From: G963665495 sp963677785
Lineage (GTDB): Bacteria > Desulfobacterota > Desulfovibrionia > Desulfovibrionales > Desulfovibrionaceae
Reading direction: 5' to 3'
DNA: 64,000 nucleotides
Assembly: GCA_963677785.2 (NCBI GenBank)
Contig: CAXXDH010000003.1
Coordinates: 2,542,001-2,606,000 of the forward strand
Shown here: positions 8,902 through 18,546 of the stretch, piece by piece
Layout of the letters: each line of letters starts with the position of its first letter
Position numbering within the stretch: position 1 is the first letter of the stretch
Notes under the pieces: model-generated
The model's database searches: none
The model's input: the letters and a program-made list of their open reading frames with translations, nothing else
What the model was told of the DNA's origin: nothing
Position numbers and translations under genes: made by a program

Positions 8902-11676
8902 ATGCCAGTTCTGGAGTATAGTCTGCGTACTTTCGGCATCGTTATTCTCGCTGTGGGCCTTTTGCTTCTTGGAATAGGCTCTTACCGTGACGGAACCCTG
9001 CTGCATATTTATAGCAACATTTCGTGGCTGAAAATTCTCTATACGGCGATTATCCTGAGCATTGCCTGTTTGTTTCTTTTTGAAGCCCATCGAGTCTGGT
9101 TCGACGACCAGATCCGGCTCGGGACTTTCCGTTATTACGATGCAGCAGCCGAACAAGCCAACCGCGGCAAGGAACTGGTGCTCCGGATTGCCGGCCACCA
9201 TAGCAGGCTACGCCGCCAGTTTGCAGAGAGCCAGCCTTCCGACGACGAATGCGGGGAGAGCCTACAGCTGGCCATTCAGCCGATTAAGCGGCCGCAGCAG
9301 GTGTTGCAGGACATCGATATCACCGTCCAGGAGGTGAATGTCAGCGCAATTTTGAGGCGTCTGCAAAGTTGGTTCAGTTCACCCAAGGAAATTACCGGCA
9401 TGGTGTTCAATGTCAGCAATCATTTCGACATCACGCTTCAATTTCCCGAGTCCGGCTATACGCTGAAAGACGGCAGCACCGTTGCCAGCGCAATGTACTT
9501 TTCGGATCTGAAAGATCTAGACGAGGCTGCCTTCGAGGCTGCCTGCGGAATAATTTGGCTTGACGCGGCGCGTGCACAAGCCGACATCGCGCGCATCAAT
9601 TACCAGGAATTCTGCACTTGGACGCGCCACTGGTCCCGCTACCTCCGTCTGGCACGAAGATACGCCTTTTCGGGCGAATTGACCGATTCAGAGATACAAC
9701 AGGTCGAATCCTTACGAACAAGTATATCCAAGGCGATCGAAGCCGGCGCCACCTATGCCAAGTTCTGGGAGTTGCGCGCGGATCTTGTGGGGTTGTTGCC
9801 GGCGGAGCGCAGGGCGGAACTGCGGAAAGAAAAACAGAATGACGAGCTCGTATACCTTGCCAAAGTTCTTGCCGACACCAAAGGCCAGGCCAGTGGAGAA
9901 ACCCTGTATCGGGCCCTGGCCTTAGCCCGGCCTGCTTTGTGCGTTCAGAAGGGAGAGCTTGCGCTGTCTAGGGAGGTAGAAAAGGGGAGCGAACAGATCA
10001 GCAAACTGTGGGGGTGTGTCTTTAAACTGGATGAGTCCAAAGAGGCGGTAAAACGCGCTGCAAAAGCCACCGGCCTGTTCCGGATTGTCCGCAAAGACGA
10101 TTCGGAAGCACTGCAGCAGTTATGGCAGTTGGGGTTTGCCATTGGTGAGGGGCTGATTGCGACAGCCAGTTATTCCATCATCGGCAAGCTTCATGCGACA
10201 GAGAGTAATCAGCTGATTACTATACCTGACTCCTTTACGGCAGAATTTGTTTTTGCCGACAGTCCGCCGCAAGAGGGGGATACGGGAATCCGCCGTCACA
10301 AAGTAAAAAGGATCTTCCATCTAGGAAAACTCGGTATCTCCGGGCTTTCATTACTAGAAATCGAGGGGCACAACTGCGATGCGTTTCCTCCTTTGAATAT
10401 TAATCTGAACGCCGTGGAAGGCTTAGATGAAAAGGATTTTATTTGCATCATCGGGTACCCTGCTTTTAATAGCAGACTCCCCAAAGAATTTCTCACGGTT
10501 TTATTTGGAGATAAGAAAAACAGGTGCAAGCGGGCCATGCCCGGACGGGTGATCAGCTTGCCGCCTACAAATGCCGCGGAACAGTTCTCTGCATCTGGCG
10601 AAAACGCGATCATTGTTGATGCGAGCACCACCGGGGGAACAGGAGGGGGGCCATTGATAGACCTGGCAAGCGGCGAACTTGTCGGCGTTCATTTCGCTGG
10701 TTCATGGCAAGATATTGGGCAGGGTAAATTTGGCTATTCCGCGCCGCTCCAATGGCTTTTTCCGGGCGACAGGCTGCGTAATTTTTTGAACGCGCCCTCC
10801 GCTACGCTCACTATGGATTCAATTGTGGCCCAGGTTCCTGATGTGAACACGCGGGATGAACAGACTATTATTGCAGAGCTCACGCCTGCCGGGCACATTG
10901 AAAAAAAACTGTCGAAGAACGAGCCAGAGTGCAGCTTAAGTGCAGCCGGTTACCAAATGGATTTTCTCTCCACGACAATATCTTTGCCACAGGTCATGCG
11001 TGGTGCGAAACAGGCGAGTGAACCGTTGCATTATACGCATTTCAGCATCGTTATGAACACGCATCAAGATAGGAGAATAGCCTTCTTTACTGCAGAGAAC
11101 ATAGATGGAACGTCCTTGCTTCCTGTTCGAAAAAACATTGAATGGCGTGTCGATCCTCGATTGGATCAGACAATGCAGACTGATTATAATTTATATAGAA
11201 TGAATATTTTAGATCGTGGACATCTCGTACGCCGTAAAAATGTCGCCTGGGGCAATGAGGATGAAGCACAATGTGCAGGAAGTGCGACTCAATATTATAC
11301 CAATGCAACGCCACAACTTAAAACTTTCAATCAATCTACATGGCTTCTACTCGAAGATGCACTTTTATCCTACATTACGGAGCATGAAACACGCGCCTCT
11401 ATTTTTTCTGGGCCTGTTTTTGAGGAGGCTGATCCCATGTACCGCACGATTAAAATTCCTCAGGCTTATTGGAAGATCATGATCGCCATCGAGAATGAGC
11501 GGCCCAGGGTTGCAGGCTATATGCTCAGACAACGGGCCGCGGTCGCCGAAGAAGATCTCAGTGGCGATGCCGTACCATTCGATTTCGTCAACAGCCGGAT
11601 AAAAATTACTGAAATAGAAAAAATTACGGGAATCGATTTCGGCCCGCTGCGCAATTTTGAGGAATTGAAATTCTGA
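8902..11676 (+). CDS. Membrane-anchored trypsin-fold pseudoprotease fused to DNA/RNA non-specific endonuclease
   Basis: A 924-aa protein. Two membrane spans lie at about 8-27 and 43-62. A helical region without recognised family runs to about 400. A trypsin-like fold follows (about 405-620), but its triad appears lost: the usual GDSGGP is GTGGGP (579-584, Ser to Gly581), the TNHH position reads ATASY (420-424), and the usual Asp strand reads GLSLLEIEG. A NUC-type endonuclease covers about 705-880 with DRGH (771-774), N801 and the Mg-binding type N810 in FNQS-W, all intact. GGGAGGAG precedes the start. It stands alone, with opposite-strand genes downstream. Protease-nuclease fusions occur in anti-phage effectors, so a membrane-tethered nuclease controlled by a binding-only protease fold is a reasonable inference, not a demonstrated function. 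Confidence 0.8.
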   Translation: MPVLEYSLRTFGIVILAVGLLLLGIGSYRDGTLLHIYSNISWLKILYTAIILSIACLFLFEAHRVWFDDQIRLGTFRYYDAAAEQANRGKELVLRIAGHHSRLRRQFAESQPSDDECGESLQLAIQPIKRPQQVLQDIDITVQEVNVSAILRRLQSWFSSPKEITGMVFNVSNHFDITLQFPESGYTLKDGSTVASAMYFSDLKDLDEAAFEAACGIIWLDAARAQADIARINYQEFCTWTRHWSRYLRLARRYAFSGELTDSEIQQVESLRTSISKAIEAGATYAKFWELRADLVGLLPAERRAELRKEKQNDELVYLAKVLADTKGQASGETLYRALALARPALCVQKGELALSREVEKGSEQISKLWGCVFKLDESKEAVKRAAKATGLFRIVRKDDSEALQQLWQLGFAIGEGLIATASYSIIGKLHATESNQLITIPDSFTAEFVFADSPPQEGDTGIRRHKVKRIFHLGKLGISGLSLLEIEGHNCDAFPPLNINLNAVEGLDEKDFICIIGYPAFNSRLPKEFLTVLFGDKKNRCKRAMPGRVISLPPTNAAEQFSASGENAIIVDASTTGGTGGGPLIDLASGELVGVHFAGSWQDIGQGKFGYSAPLQWLFPGDRLRNFLNAPSATLTMDSIVAQVPDVNTRDEQTIIAELTPAGHIEKKLSKNEPECSLSAAGYQMDFLSTTISLPQVMRGAKQASEPLHYTHFSIVMNTHQDRRIAFFTAENIDGTSLLPVRKNIEWRVDPRLDQTMQTDYNLYRMNILDRGHLVRRKNVAWGNEDEAQCAGSATQYYTNATPQLKTFNQSTWLLLEDALLSYITEHETRASIFSGPVFEEADPMYRTIKIPQAYWKIMIAIENERPRVAGYMLRQRAAVAEEDLSGDAVPFDFVNSRIKITEIEKITGIDFGPLRNFEELKF

Positions 11677-11839
11677 TAAGGCCAGCATATGGCAGCCTTA
11701 TTGTAGCACAAGCGGGTTTTGCCCTTTTGCTTTTGCTTGCTGTTAGTTCCTGATATTTCATGCCCTCCAAAAAACTTGTGCTATGGAGTCACTCATCAAA
11801 TATGAAGGATAGTAGTTGTTCAAGGAGTAAGGGGAGCTC

Positions 11840-12646
11840 CTAATAAGCAAAGGGCTCCTGATTCCGGACTTGAAACAAGAAAGGCAGGCCCGTGGGCTTG
11901 GCGGGGTGAATATCGTCGGACCAGAGCATGTAATTTTCGCCGATGACCGTGGTGATGGCCCCGGGTACGGGCAGGGTGATCTGCTTCAGGGCTTCCTCCT
12001 CGGGCTGAATTCTGCCCGCGACGCGTACCCATTGGCCGTTCTCAAAGGCGTCTGGAGAGGGTACTTTGACAAGATACGCCGTGGCGGCGGCGTCCGCGAA
12101 GCAGCAGGTGATCAGCAGGCGCGCCACAGCTATCACTCCGGCCGCGTCCAGCACGGGCGTACGCACCACACTTCCTTGAATCACGAATCCGTCGCCCGGC
12201 TTGGCGCGTCCGTCGCCATCCAGGATAATCAGCTCGGCCTGGTTGATTTTAACGTATTCCTTGCCGTCGATAGTCAGGCGCGGAGATTTTTGCTCCTGCG
12301 TAGGTTCTGGCAATCCGGTGAAGGACAGAGGCGGATCGTCCGGTCCCAGATCTTCCAGAGAGGCTTCGTGTTCGGCGCCCATGAAAGGCGTGGGCAATGT
12401 GGTTGAGGCGTATGTGATGCTGCAGAGCAGCAGCAGCGCGCCCAATTCGCTTGCTTTGGGCTTTTGGGCTTTGTTGAAAAAGGTCGCAATACCCAGAATG
12501 ATGATCGAGGCTCCTGCCGCAAAACTGAGCCAGCTGTATTTGGGATGAATATAACGCCAATACTCGGATGAGCAGGCCAGAAAGACCATGAAAGAGCCCA
12601 CGGCGCAGAACAGGCAGGTTTCGCACAGGCGCAGAAAAGAGGCCAT
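11840..12646 (-). CDS. TIGR03943 family protein, partner of DUF318 permease
   Basis: A 268-aa protein with N-terminal membrane helices (about 10-30, 38-57, 65-85), then a soluble domain with an OB-like region near the C-terminus. TIGR03943 proteins are regularly encoded next to DUF318 permeases and are named putative permease subunits. Here the start lies 1 nt after the permease stop, with GGGAGG inside the end of the permease gene, so translation is coupled. The substrate is unknown. Confidence 0.8.
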   Translation of the reverse strand: MASFLRLCETCLFCAVGSFMVFLACSSEYWRYIHPKYSWLSFAAGASIIILGIATFFNKAQKPKASELGALLLLCSITYASTTLPTPFMGAEHEASLEDLGPDDPPLSFTGLPEPTQEQKSPRLTIDGKEYVKINQAELIILDGDGRAKPGDGFVIQGSVVRTPVLDAAGVIAVARLLITCCFADAAATAYLVKVPSPDAFENGQWVRVAGRIQPEEEALKQITLPVPGAITTVIGENYMLWSDDIHPAKPTGLPFLFQVRNQEPFAY

Positions 12647-12647
12647 A

Positions 12648-13631
12648 TCAATCGCCTCCCAGGGAGAGCACCAGTCCCATAGCGTAAACGGCGATCACAG
12701 GTACGAGCGTCAAAGCCAGAGCCAGCCGTTTCTGGAATACGGCGAAAAACATGGGGATGAGTTTGAGATCTACCATGGGGCCCACGGCCATGAAGGCGAC
12801 TTTCGCGCCCAGGGGAAAAGAGGCGAAGGATGCCGCCACAAAGGCGTCGGCCTCGGAGCAGATGGACAACAGAATGGCCAGCAGCATCAACCCGCCCACG
12901 GCGATGAACGGATTGCCGGTGAACCATTCGACGGTTTCCGGGGGCAGCCAGGTTTTGAACCCCGCGGCCACAACAGCGCCGAATATCAAAAAGCGGGACA
13001 TGGAGAGGAATTCGGCCGCCGTATGAAACAGGATGCTCGCAACGCGGCTACTGCTTTGCACAGAAGCGCAGCAGCCGCAGGCGCAGCCATGCTCATGCTC
13101 GTGCATGTGACCAGGCGTATGCTCGTGCGTGTGCCCGTCCGCGTGATCATCTTCCAGGGCGAGTTCATGAAACTGCTCCAGCACAGGGCCGTGCCGCAGC
13201 ACAAGATGGGCGTCGGCCTCGCCCAGCGTAAGCGCGAGCCCCACAGCCGGGACGATGACTAAAAAAACGCGCAGCACCACGACGCTCACGTCGCCTTGAA
13301 ACGCGAACAGAGTGGAGGCCATGACAATGGGGTTCACCACCGGGGCGGCCATCATGTAGGGGATGGCGCAGCGCGGGGGGACTCCTTTGAGCAAAAGCCT
13401 GCGCGCCACGGGGACGATGCCGCATTCGCAGGTGGGCAAAAGCATGCCGGCGAACAGGCCGACGGCGATCTGCCCGGAAGCGCTTTTGGGCAGACGGCGC
13501 AGCAGGGTTTCTTGCGGCACCAGCACTTCGAGCAGGGCGCCGATGAAAGAACCGAGCAGCAGAAACGGGGCGGATTCCATAAAAATCGCTGTTGCCGCAG
13601 TGGCGAATATTCCAAGAGTGTCTGTCAACAT
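12648..13631 (-). CDS. DUF318/YraQ-type permease with histidine-rich loop
   Basis: A 327-aa polytopic membrane protein. The family signature CECG-(I/V)-P followed by GVPP and AAPVVNP is at about 68-101. Between the two membrane halves, at about 163-187, is a loop with nine histidines and then CACGCC, which looks like a metal-binding arm. DUF318 permeases include arsenical exporters (ArsP) and many of unknown cargo. The loop suggests a soft or transition metal substrate or metal sensing, but this is inference. No strong ribosome binding site precedes the annotated ATG; an in-frame ATG at 13580 is an alternative start. Confidence 0.82.
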   Translation of the reverse strand: MLTDTLGIFATAATAIFMESAPFLLLGSFIGALLEVLVPQETLLRRLPKSASGQIAVGLFAGMLLPTCECGIVPVARRLLLKGVPPRCAIPYMMAAPVVNPIVMASTLFAFQGDVSVVVLRVFLVIVPAVGLALTLGEADAHLVLRHGPVLEQFHELALEDDHADGHTHEHTPGHMHEHEHGCACGCCASVQSSSRVASILFHTAAEFLSMSRFLIFGAVVAAGFKTWLPPETVEWFTGNPFIAVGGLMLLAILLSICSEADAFVAASFASFPLGAKVAFMAVGPMVDLKLIPMFFAVFQKRLALALTLVPVIAVYAMGLVLSLGGD

Positions 13632-13798
13632 GGGGAGTCGGGGGTTGGGTAGTGATTGTTATGCATTCGGAACATGCAGAAATAGAGAACACCAAAATGG
13701 AATAGCAGAGCAGGATGCTATCCGCAGTCCGGACGAAAGTCCAGTTTCCCGGGCACTGCATTTTGGCGCACGATGCCGGCGGCGTGCGTACGGGGTGT

Positions 13799-14278
13799 TT
13801 ACTGCAGAATGCGAAAGGATTTTCCGATTATGCCGGTCAAGGGGTTGTACCGGGCTTTTTGCTGTTGCGGATACCTGAGTTCGAAGCTGTAGAGTACGTC
13901 CTGCCTGAGCAGGGTCTTCTGATAGAAAATCCGCCCGTCAGGTTCGTAGCCCGAGATGACGAACCAGTCGGCGCGTTTGGCCGTGTAGGTTGTCCGGCGG
14001 CCGTTGCGGCTGGAGTCGGATGCGAGCAACGCATCTAGGGACTGGTCCAGGGCATTATAGGCGCCGTAAGCGATGAGTACGGCCCTGCCGTCTTTGGATA
14101 CAAAGGTCTGGCCGTCGCCGTTGGCGGATTCGCCCTGCGGATAGAGCAGGTCCTGCGGATAGCCGATGGCAAAGCCGAAACGCTGATTGACGTACGTGGC
14201 CATATCCCCGCAGAACGCCGGGGCAGCGTAGAGACAGATGATGACCGTAAGCAGTGCGCAAGCGAATCGTGGTTTCAT
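13799..14278 (-). CDS. Small secreted protein, operon with AraC regulator
   Basis: A 159-aa protein with an N-terminal signal peptide (MKPRFACALL, hydrophobic core, cleavage near AFC-GD) and a mature domain with no family I recognise. Its outline, starting with a NQRFGFAIGYP segment, resembles small periplasmic PsbP/DUF-type beta proteins. The start is placed at ATG 14278, where GGAGAAGGA precedes it and ATGA overlaps the AraC stop. A longer frame from 14332 would bury the signal peptide. Confidence 0.7.
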   Translation of the reverse strand: MKPRFACALLTVIICLYAAPAFCGDMATYVNQRFGFAIGYPQDLLYPQGESANGDGQTFVSKDGRAVLIAYGAYNALDQSLDALLASDSSRNGRRTTYTAKRADWFVISGYEPDGRIFYQKTLLRQDVLYSFELRYPQQQKARYNPLTGIIGKSFRILQ

Positions 14279-15066
14279 GGCAGTCCTTCTCCCTGGTTTT
14301 GCTGCAGGTAGGTGTGCGGCGACAGGCCGCAATAGCGCTTGAAAACGCGTATGAGATGGCTCTGGTCCGTAAAGCCGCAGGCCAGTGCTGTTTCGGCATG
14401 GGGCACCCCCTGCTGCAGCATCCGGGCGGCCTGGCGAACGCGGTGGCGCGCCAGATAGGCCTGGGGCGAGACGCCGACTTCTTTGCAGAACACCCGCTGC
14501 AGGTGGCAGGGGCTGAGTCCGGCCACATCCGCGAAGCTGTCCAGGCTGAGTTTTTCGGCAAAATTGTTGTGGATACAGGTGCGTACGCGTTGAACCGACT
14601 CTCGTTTGCCGCGGGTCGTGCCGTCGCCGCCGAATCTATGCCGCATACGTAGCGTACGGATGATCTTGTCGAGCAGATCCCGGCGGTGCTGCAGCTTTCC
14701 TGATGTTTCAAAGGCCAGCTGCAATTGCCGGATGTCGGCCGCGAGCCCCCAGTCCTGAAACACGGGCGCGTGGCTGCTATCCTCGGGCAGCAGGTCCGGC
14801 CGAAAGCAGATGACACGATAGGCATGCTCCCTGCTGCAAAGGCAGCGGTGCGCGGTCCTGGGGGGAATTAGGAACAGCTCTCCGGGAGACACTGCGTACT
14901 GCGCGGACGCATAGCCGATCATACGCAGCCCTTGTTCGCACAGGCCCAGCACGTAGCGCGCGTGCACATGGGGCGCAAAATCCTGCGTGAGCCCGAAGCC
15001 GCGTACGGCTGTGGCTTCGGGCATGTCTTCAGGGGCGAAAAAGCGGATGCTGCGCTTCTGCGTCAT
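14275..15066 (-). CDS. AraC-family transcriptional regulator
   Basis: A 263-aa regulator: an N-terminal cupin sensor (about 15-100, with a H-A-RYVLGL strand) and a C-terminal double helix-turn-helix (about 165-260) ending in the typical FKRYCGLSPHTY. It lies between a cupin gene 9 nt upstream and a secreted protein overlapping its stop, so the three form one operon. It may sense the small molecule bound by the sister cupin; no target site is evident. Confidence 0.92.
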   Translation of the reverse strand: MTQKRSIRFFAPEDMPEATAVRGFGLTQDFAPHVHARYVLGLCEQGLRMIGYASAQYAVSPGELFLIPPRTAHRCLCSREHAYRVICFRPDLLPEDSSHAPVFQDWGLAADIRQLQLAFETSGKLQHRRDLLDKIIRTLRMRHRFGGDGTTRGKRESVQRVRTCIHNNFAEKLSLDSFADVAGLSPCHLQRVFCKEVGVSPQAYLARHRVRQAARMLQQGVPHAETALACGFTDQSHLIRVFKRYCGLSPHTYLQQNQGEGLP

Positions 15067-15075
15067 GGGTCTGAC

Positions 15076-15456
15076 TTATCGTAAAGGTGGAAAAAATTTG
15101 GCCAACAGGACCAGCCCGTTGTCCCCGGCCCGCAGTTCGTGCGGGCAGCCTCTGGGAATGACGCTCATGGCGCCCGGCGCGTAGGGAATTTCTTTGCCGT
15201 CCAGAAGCATCTCTCCGGCCCCCTCGAGCACCTCGTGCAGTTCCCACTGCGGATCATGCGTATGCAGGGAAAGCGACGCCCCCGGCTCCAGGCAAACCAA
15301 GTGGCAGCTCAGGGCCTGGCCGGTGTGCTCGCCTGCTACCAGGTGTTTAAGGCGTACGCCGGCGCAGCTCGGATGCGCATTCCATTCTTTGTCTGTACAC
15401 GAGTATGCTCCCGCAGCCAAGGCCACCCGGCCTGATTCGAATTCCATTGCGTTCAT
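15076..15456 (-). CDS. Small cupin-domain protein
   Basis: A 126-aa single-domain cupin. The metal-binding motif appears as H-T-H with a downstream E (about 72-81), and the second cupin motif ends in PRGCPH (about 104-109). Such stand-alone cupins next to AraC regulators often bind a metal or small ligand, and some isomerise or oxidise sugars or aromatics. GGAGG lies just before the ATG. First gene of the cupin-AraC-secreted protein operon. Confidence 0.88.
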   Translation of the reverse strand: MNAMEFESGRVALAAGAYSCTDKEWNAHPSCAGVRLKHLVAGEHTGQALSCHLVCLEPGASLSLHTHDPQWELHEVLEGAGEMLLDGKEIPYAPGAMSVIPRGCPHELRAGDNGLVLLAKFFPPLR

Positions 15457-15578
15457 GACGTACCTCCATGTTTATGTTTTGGAGGCACCATACGCGCCGG
15501 CCGGTACGCGCGTATTGGATAATCTTGTCATGGAGCAATCAAGCAGCGGCAAAGGGGGAAAGAGGCTGGAGTTGCGGC

Positions 15579-18374
15579 TCAGTCAATATCTCCTGGTATG
15601 CTTTTCTGCAGCCCGTACTGCTCGATGAGCGTATTTATGGCGCGCATCAGAGGTTGCATTTCCTGCTCCAGGTTTTTGGGTGTATTGCGGAGCATTTTCT
15701 GCTCCAGGTCCATGGCCGCATGCTGCAGCTCCACGGCACCCATGGTTGCGGCCGTGCTTTTGATGGTGTGTACGGTGTTCCGGATCTCTGAAGGCGCAAA
15801 CAGCTCGTTGGCGGAATGTTGCACCAGAAGTTGTTTTTTCAGGCCGCGCAGTTCTTCCAGGGACAACATGAGGATGTTTTGATAGGAATCTTCGTCCAGA
15901 GCTAGGCGCAAGCGGGCGGTTTCGCTATCCAGTACGGGATGTTCACGGCGTTGCGAAGCGGTTGTCTGGGGCGGGGCGGCGGAACCTGAAGGGAGATCGC
16001 TCGGGTAGAGGAGTTTATTGATACGCGAAGCCAGTTCATGAAAACTGATGGGTTTGAGCATGAAATCGTTGACAGCGACTCCCTGGCATTGTTCCTGCGC
16101 GTCTGTGAGACTGTAGGCAGTGAGCACGATGATGGGGATGTTTGGATTGCGTACGCCGTCCTGGCCCGCGCGGATGCGCCGGATGGCCTCGATGCCGTTC
16201 ATCCGGGGCATTTCCAGATCCATCAGGACGATGTCGAAGGTGGCTTTGGACAGGGCTTCAAGGGCTTCCTGTCCGTCCCCCACGGCGGCCGTGGCATAGC
16301 CAAGGCGCGATAGATGGGCCACGGCAACCTTGACGTTGATGAGGTTGTCGTCCGCGATCAGCACCCTGAGGCCCGGCGCTCCCTGAAGAAGAGGCTGGGA
16401 ATGCCGGCCTTGGCGGACGTTCTCCTCGAGGCCGGGATCGAGGAAAATGGTGAAGGAAAACACGCTGCCTTTCCGGGGGGCGGAACGGGCCTGGATGCTG
16501 CCGCCCATGAGTTTGACGAGTTCCTTGCAGATGGAAAGCCCAAGTCCGGTGCCCTCGGATCCGCTTCTTATGTGCGCCTGGGCATAATCCTCAAAAATAT
16601 GCGACAGGTGTTCGGCTGGAATGCCCATACCCGTATCTGATACGGTAAAATGCAGTTGTATGCGTTTATCCTGATCCGCAATCCGTTCGACACGGACGTT
16701 CACTCGCCCCTGGTCGGTGAATTTGATGGCGTTGCCCGCGAGATTGACCAGAATCTGGCGCAACCGCTGCGGGTCCCCTTGTACGAAGCGCGGCACATTT
16801 TCAGTTTCTTGCCAGTGCAGTTCGATGTTTTTGGCCGTTGCGAGAACGGAGAGTCCTTTGAGCGTGCCCCGAACAAGCTGGTGCAGGTCGAAATGTTGGA
16901 TATCCAGCTTGAGTTTGTTGGCTTCGGCCTTGCTGAAGTCCAGAACGTCGTTGACTACGTCCAGAAGATGTTCTCCGCATTGGCGCACGGTGCACAGCTG
17001 GTCCCGCTGCTCCGAAGTGAGCGGGCTGTCCAGAACCAGTTCCGTGAGCCCGATGATGGCGTTCATGGGCGTACGGATTTCATGGCTGACCTTGGCGATG
17101 AAGGTGTTTTTGGCCCTGTTGGTGGCCCTGGCAACGTCGTTGGCGCGGCGCAGGGCATTGACCCGTTCGGACAGCGCGAGCATCAGCAGCAGGCCCGTCA
17201 TTGCCGAGCAAAGCAAAAGAACGTGGTAGGCAGTAACCGGAGAGTAGGGAATTATGTCTGCGTAAGTGAGAAAATCCATTGTGCCGCTAAAAGTCCAGAC
17301 CGACCAGGCCGCCAGGAAAAATCCGTTTTTTGTTTGGGTGCGTTTGGCAATGCCAATACAGGTGGCCAGGGCAAAAGCTGGTCCGAGCGTCAGAAGGAAC
17401 ACAAAAAACAAACAGTAGGGATAAAAATATTGCTTGTTGATCCAGATGCAGCCCAAGGCAAGGAGAAAGGAAAAGACCATGTAGAAGATGAAAATCAGAT
17501 GCCAGCGCGGCGCATTGGTTTTCAGGTCATGAAATTTAATGGCCAACAGGCCTGAGGTGACCGCGATAAGACCGAGTAAAACGTAATAAACGGCATTCCA
17601 GAGCAGCAGATTGGTCTGGTTGCAAAAGAGAACGACAACACCTGTGGCAACGAGAGACAGCATGAGCTCTGTGAGAGCATAGATCACGATCCAGACAAAG
17701 CGGAATTCCCGCATGGTAATGCTCATGGCCAGGGCAAAGATGATCAACGAGACTATGATGCCGAAATAGATGCTGTATACAAAATTCTGGCCGCGCAGGT
17801 TTTGAACATACTGGTCCGCGGTTTTAACCACCAGAGGCAGGGGCTGGTCCTGGCCGGAAAGATGGATGAAAAAGGTTTTTTCCTGATTGTTTCGCAAAAA
17901 GAAGGCCAGGGCAAAAGGCGTGGTCTTGTTGAACTCCTTGGTCAGTATGCCGTTGCTGACCGTTTGATATTTTGTGAAGAGTGTGTTTCCATCATTTTGT
18001 CGTTCAAAAAAAGCAAACGAGGTGAACCCGATCCAATCCCAGTAACTCGGCCATTTGGTGCTCAGGATAAAATGGCCGTCTTTCGTCCGGGAGCGGACGC
18101 GCAACTTGAGCCAGTAGCCCGGGGCTTTTTCGTTGAGCCAGACCACATCGCTGTCCGCCGCGGGCGGTGAAAAAACAGAAGTGGAAAAGATTTCCTCAAC
18201 CTGTAACGGTTTGCTGCCGGCTGGACGTATATACGTAAAGGGAGCGGCGTTCCAAGTTTGCTGCGCCTGGTCGAGAGCGAGAACTCTCTCTTGCATTTTG
18301 CTCCAACCTGACGGAGGAACAAGGCAATGCAAAAGCAAAAAGAGCAGAAGAGATGAATAAGTATTATATTTCAA
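15579..18374 (-). CDS. Hybrid sensor histidine kinase, 7TM-DISM type, with REC and HPt
   Basis: A 931-aa phosphorelay kinase. It has a signal peptide (about 1-25), an extracytoplasmic 7TMR-DISMED2-like beta domain (about 40-185), seven membrane spans (about 198-400), a HisKA domain with phospho-acceptor H431 in SHEIRTP, a HATPase_c domain (about 540-660), a receiver with D719, and a C-terminal HPt with H869. All phosphotransfer residues are present, so the protein can carry phosphate from H431 to D719 to H869 and on to a separate response regulator. No such regulator is encoded beside it. DISM sensors often bind carbohydrates or similar ligands. Confidence 0.93.
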   Translation of the reverse strand: MKYNTYSSLLLFLLLHCLVPPSGWSKMQERVLALDQAQQTWNAAPFTYIRPAGSKPLQVEEIFSTSVFSPPAADSDVVWLNEKAPGYWLKLRVRSRTKDGHFILSTKWPSYWDWIGFTSFAFFERQNDGNTLFTKYQTVSNGILTKEFNKTTPFALAFFLRNNQEKTFFIHLSGQDQPLPLVVKTADQYVQNLRGQNFVYSIYFGIIVSLIIFALAMSITMREFRFVWIVIYALTELMLSLVATGVVVLFCNQTNLLLWNAVYYVLLGLIAVTSGLLAIKFHDLKTNAPRWHLIFIFYMVFSFLLALGCIWINKQYFYPYCLFFVFLLTLGPAFALATCIGIAKRTQTKNGFFLAAWSVWTFSGTMDFLTYADIIPYSPVTAYHVLLLCSAMTGLLLMLALSERVNALRRANDVARATNRAKNTFIAKVSHEIRTPMNAIIGLTELVLDSPLTSEQRDQLCTVRQCGEHLLDVVNDVLDFSKAEANKLKLDIQHFDLHQLVRGTLKGLSVLATAKNIELHWQETENVPRFVQGDPQRLRQILVNLAGNAIKFTDQGRVNVRVERIADQDKRIQLHFTVSDTGMGIPAEHLSHIFEDYAQAHIRSGSEGTGLGLSICKELVKLMGGSIQARSAPRKGSVFSFTIFLDPGLEENVRQGRHSQPLLQGAPGLRVLIADDNLINVKVAVAHLSRLGYATAAVGDGQEALEALSKATFDIVLMDLEMPRMNGIEAIRRIRAGQDGVRNPNIPIIVLTAYSLTDAQEQCQGVAVNDFMLKPISFHELASRINKLLYPSDLPSGSAAPPQTTASQRREHPVLDSETARLRLALDEDSYQNILMLSLEELRGLKKQLLVQHSANELFAPSEIRNTVHTIKSTAATMGAVELQHAAMDLEQKMLRNTPKNLEQEMQPLMRAINTLIEQYGLQKSIPGDID

Positions 18375-18546
18375 ATGGTTATTCTGTCTTCTCGGTAAAA
18401 GATAAAACTTCAGATAATTTTTTTATATAGCTGATGCAACAGACTGTCCAGAAATGATCTCTGAAGAGGCAACAGGTGCGGACACCCCCTGCAGCCGGGA
18501 CGAATCAGGGACGGAAAGCGGTAATCATGCCATACGGGAGCAAAAA

